This document shows, piece after piece, positions 62,009-64,000 of a DNA stretch of 64,000 bases (its first letter is position 1; each line of letters starts with the position of its first letter). The notes under the pieces were generated by a model, which was not told where the DNA came from, searched no databases, and saw only the letters and a program-made list of their open reading frames with translations. Both the position numbers and the translations under genes were made by a program. This DNA comes from JAURDE01 sp965365285. Lineage in GTDB: Bacteria; Bdellovibrionota; Bacteriovoracia; Bacteriovoracales; Bacteriovoracaceae. The DNA is taken from NCBI GenBank assembly GCA_965365285.1, contig CBDUBC010000001.1, forward strand, positions 1 to 64,000. Direction: 5' to 3'.

Positions 62009-63852
62009 AGCTGCTCAACAAGAAGAGTTCTTGGAGAACAGAAGGTTTGCATGTAGTCATATTGGCCATCGAGATAGCTGATCTTGATATTAAAAATACC
62101 GAGTCCTTCTCCATAAATATAAGCATGTCTTGTGCTTGGATTAATTTCACTGCCCACCTCACCATCTTCATCCACAAAGAGAAGCTGATAGTTGAGTCTT
62201 TCCATCCCCTTATCTCCAGCAATGAGAAAATCTTGAGGAACATCTTTGAGATTTATTTGAATTAAACAGGCGCCGCCGAGTTCACTAATTTGAAGATAAT
62301 TAAGAAGCTCTGTATAAAGACCCCGACTTGGTAGGGCGATTTCAGAAGACCGATTACTGCCGAAGAATATCGACTCTCTTAAATGAGTGAGTTCAAAATA
62401 ATCTCTAAAACCGAGAATCTTATCAGGCGTACGAATTGAGTACTCATTTACACCAATTTTTTCTGAGAATATTTTGGAATTAAAAACTCTAAGATCATTT
62501 GCCATTACACTAAGCTGACTATTCACTCGGCCAAGAAGGTTCATTTCGCTTAGAGAAAACTCCATTTTCTTCCCTTTAGCGATCTCAACTTCGGTATAAA
62601 GTAGCTCTTCTTCAGATACTTGAATAATCTTATCTGCTACCGACTTGCCCATATCTACAGTTAAAAGGACGTTTCCTGGTCGAACCCCCACAAAGAGAAT
62701 AAACGGGGCCGGCGCTCCATCAACCACTTTAAAGTCTTTATCCAGATAAATTTTAGCTGAATAGGCTTCATCCAGATCAGCATCTTTAACCGATTGATCC
62801 ATTTCCAATAGAAGATGACCTCCTACCGTTGATACATTTTCTTTTTCCATAAACTTATAAAATGAGTACTCATCTAATAAAGGTACGTTAATCAGATCTT
62901 CTTGCCCGGCATTCATATGGATATCCAACTTGGTTCTCATATAACCTTTGGACAAAATCGTCGCCCGTAAAAGACCGCTTTTACTATTAAGGTTAGTATC
63001 CAGGTGAATCTCTCCCTCTTCATTAGAGTTCAGGACTTCTGACTTATCATATTCAAGGACAAGATCCATGCCTTCAACAGATTGATCAAATCCTTGATCG
63101 ATCATGCTATGAATTCCAGTAATCTTAACAACCTTCCTCTTTTCTTGATCTGCTTCCATGAAAGCTTTAATACCTTCCAGTGTTGGATTGGCACTGAAAT
63201 TTTGAGTACTCATCGCAATCGGATCAATTGGAGGTCTTTCATATTCCCTATTAAGAGCAAGCTTAACCGAGTCGGAAAGTGGGGGAAGATCAGCTGTTGT
63301 GAAGATATTATCTTGAATACTCACCGGTTCTTTTTTAGCAGTAGAACTAAGAATCGTTTGAATTTCATCTTCTTGATTAGGTTCGATTGGTGCTTCTGCG
63401 ATTCTTTCTGTAGGTAGTTCAAAAGCAATATCACTCATGACAATCACTGGAGTCATTTCCGTTGGGATAAACTCCATGGATTCAATGAATTCAGAATCAT
63501 CAAGTTCAATACTTGAGGCCGTTAAAAGAGGAGTGGAAAAGCTAAGCTTAGACTCACCAGGCTCTCTTTTTAGATCTGCTACCTTTTTCATAGATTTTTT
63601 AACCGCTATAAAGGTAGGGAACTTGCTCATATTTGCAATTCTTTTAGTCTCTTGATTCATTTCAAGAGCAAGAAGATGGTTCAGAGCTTTAGGTGTTTCA
63701 GAAGGCTTCGTAAGCGTTTGAGAAACTTTTTGAATCGCCTTTACATAAGGGCTCACAGAGATTTGAATTTGAACAGGAGTCAAGAGATTGCGGCCTATGG
63801 AAGCACCCATAAGAATCATGGCCAAAGGAATAGAAAGTAAAAAGAATTTCAT
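62005..63852 (-). CDS. Large exported hypothetical protein
   Basis: The 615-residue protein has an N-terminal hydrophobic signal or anchor (FFLLSIPLAMILMGA), a Thr/Glu/Pro-rich low-complexity segment (about 120-230), and several beta-rich modules. One (about 275-330, GEIHLDTNLNSKSG, then LSKGYM) resembles carboxypeptidase-regulatory-like Ig folds. I do not recognise the family. AGAGA precedes the ATG. It overlaps the converging MltD-like gene by 4 bp. A periplasmic or surface role is inferred. Confidence 0.7.
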   Translation of the reverse strand: MKFFLLSIPLAMILMGASIGRNLLTPVQIQISVSPYVKAIQKVSQTLTKPSETPKALNHLLALEMNQETKRIANMSKFPTFIAVKKSMKKVADLKREPGESKLSFSTPLLTASSIELDDSEFIESMEFIPTEMTPVIVMSDIAFELPTERIAEAPIEPNQEDEIQTILSSTAKKEPVSIQDNIFTTADLPPLSDSVKLALNREYERPPIDPIAMSTQNFSANPTLEGIKAFMEADQEKRKVVKITGIHSMIDQGFDQSVEGMDLVLEYDKSEVLNSNEEGEIHLDTNLNSKSGLLRATILSKGYMRTKLDIHMNAGQEDLINVPLLDEYSFYKFMEKENVSTVGGHLLLEMDQSVKDADLDEAYSAKIYLDKDFKVVDGAPAPFILFVGVRPGNVLLTVDMGKSVADKIIQVSEEELLYTEVEIAKGKKMEFSLSEMNLLGRVNSQLSVMANDLRVFNSKIFSEKIGVNEYSIRTPDKILGFRDYFELTHLRESIFFGSNRSSEIALPSRGLYTELLNYLQISELGGACLIQINLKDVPQDFLIAGDKGMERLNYQLLFVDEDGEVGSEINPSTRHAYIYGEGLGIFNIKISYLDGQYDYMQTFCSPRTLLVEQL

Positions 63853-63927
63853 AATCTCTAACTTGCATAATGAGGGCTAGAGTCATGCTTTTCAAGAGGT
63901 ACATTTTACCTTCATTCACTTTTTAAA

Positions 63928-63976
63928 TAGTCATGAGGATTTTTACAGTGAGTAGTCACTTTTTTTTGAGTAGTCA
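63928..63976 (+). repeat. Three TAGTCA repeats upstream of the exported-protein gene
   Basis: TAGTCA occurs at 63928, 63953 and 63971; the last two are within the longer GAGTAGTCA. The middle copy lies in the inverted repeat AGTGA-N4-TCACT (63947-63960). This is a possible regulator-binding region in the 148 bp to the window edge, where no gene is seen. Confidence 0.35.
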
Positions 63977-64000
63977 GTAAATAAAAAAGGCCAACACAAA

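Noticed and set aside
1..64000. CRISPR arrays, insertion sequences, prophage or rRNA
   Set aside because: I saw no spaced identical repeats, transposase or phage structural genes, att-like duplications at the tRNA, or rRNA sequence in the window.

Overview
The window is AT-rich, densely packed chromosomal DNA from a Gram-negative bacterium. It carries many Sec-exported and lipoprotein genes, beta-barrel proteins ending in Phe, LptF/G, LspA, Lgt, several lytic transglycosylase or penicillin-binding proteins, and frequent TTG/GTG starts. Gene content and style (acyl-CoA dehydrogenase with ETF, CHASE2 kinase, patatin, PilZ, TPR-decorated proteins) suggest the Bdellovibrionota, most likely a Bacteriovorax/Halobacteriovorax-like predatory bacterium. 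That assignment is inference from the gene set; no marker gene such as 16S rRNA is present. I see no prophage, insertion sequence or CRISPR array. The only RNA gene is one tRNA-Gln. No stretch longer than 300 bp lacks a gene.

Layout. 1-1294: the 5' part of an exported hypothetical gene running off the left edge. 1.4-5.1 kb: an exported GT28-like glycosyltransferase with TPRs, then an HExxH enzyme of the putative 2-oxoglutarate-dependent peptide hydroxylase type behind its own promoter and palindrome. 5.1-8.7 kb: an Fe-S pair (YgfZ-TPR fusion and A-type carrier), an ABC1/AarF kinase and a degenerate receiver. 9-10.9 kb: a ferredoxin and a chemoreceptor-like protein. 10.9-16.3 kb (minus): a five-gene operon of a pseudo-M48 membrane protein, CHASE2 histidine kinase, sigma54 response regulator, lspA and lgt. 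16.5-19.3 kb: an endonuclease IV-like protein, small hypotheticals, a PilZ protein and a ferredoxin. 19.3-22.6 kb (minus): LysM lipoprotein, pseudo-M48 lipoprotein, AmgK-like kinase and MurU-like nucleotidyltransferase, which looks like a cell-wall sugar recycling operon. 22.7-27.8 kb: an outer-membrane protein, small lipoprotein, folK, acyl-CoA dehydrogenase-etfB-etfA with a strong terminator, and a DUF4388-like protein. 28-35 kb: a HAMP-like protein, Slt transglycosylase, ychF, pth, prs, tRNA-Gln and a class A PBP. 35-42.9 kb: an outer-membrane protein, a large exported protein, priA, an exported hypothetical and galU. 42.9-53.1 kb (plus): beta-barrel, LptF/G permease, GT39 glycosyltransferase, def, fmt, rpe, hutH, hutU, hutI. 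53-64 kb: a TlpA-like thioredoxin, an orphan pilin-like peptide, glpK, a tiny lipoprotein, ligA, an outer-membrane protein, an HTH-coiled-coil protein, a patatin, an MltD-like transglycosylase and a large exported protein.

The strongest leads are these: the HExxH enzyme with its palindromic promoter; the signal-peptide-bearing glycosyltransferase; the LysM/pseudo-M48/AmgK/MurU operon; the pseudo-M48/CHASE2/NtrC/LspA/Lgt operon; an A10 tract that decides whether the thioredoxin gene reads 43 codons antisense into hutI; and four genes whose ATG lies 6-7 nt after a good -10 box, implying leaderless mRNAs. Start codons were moved from the longest open frame wherever a ribosome binding site, signal peptide or promoter argued for it; each case is explained in its entry.
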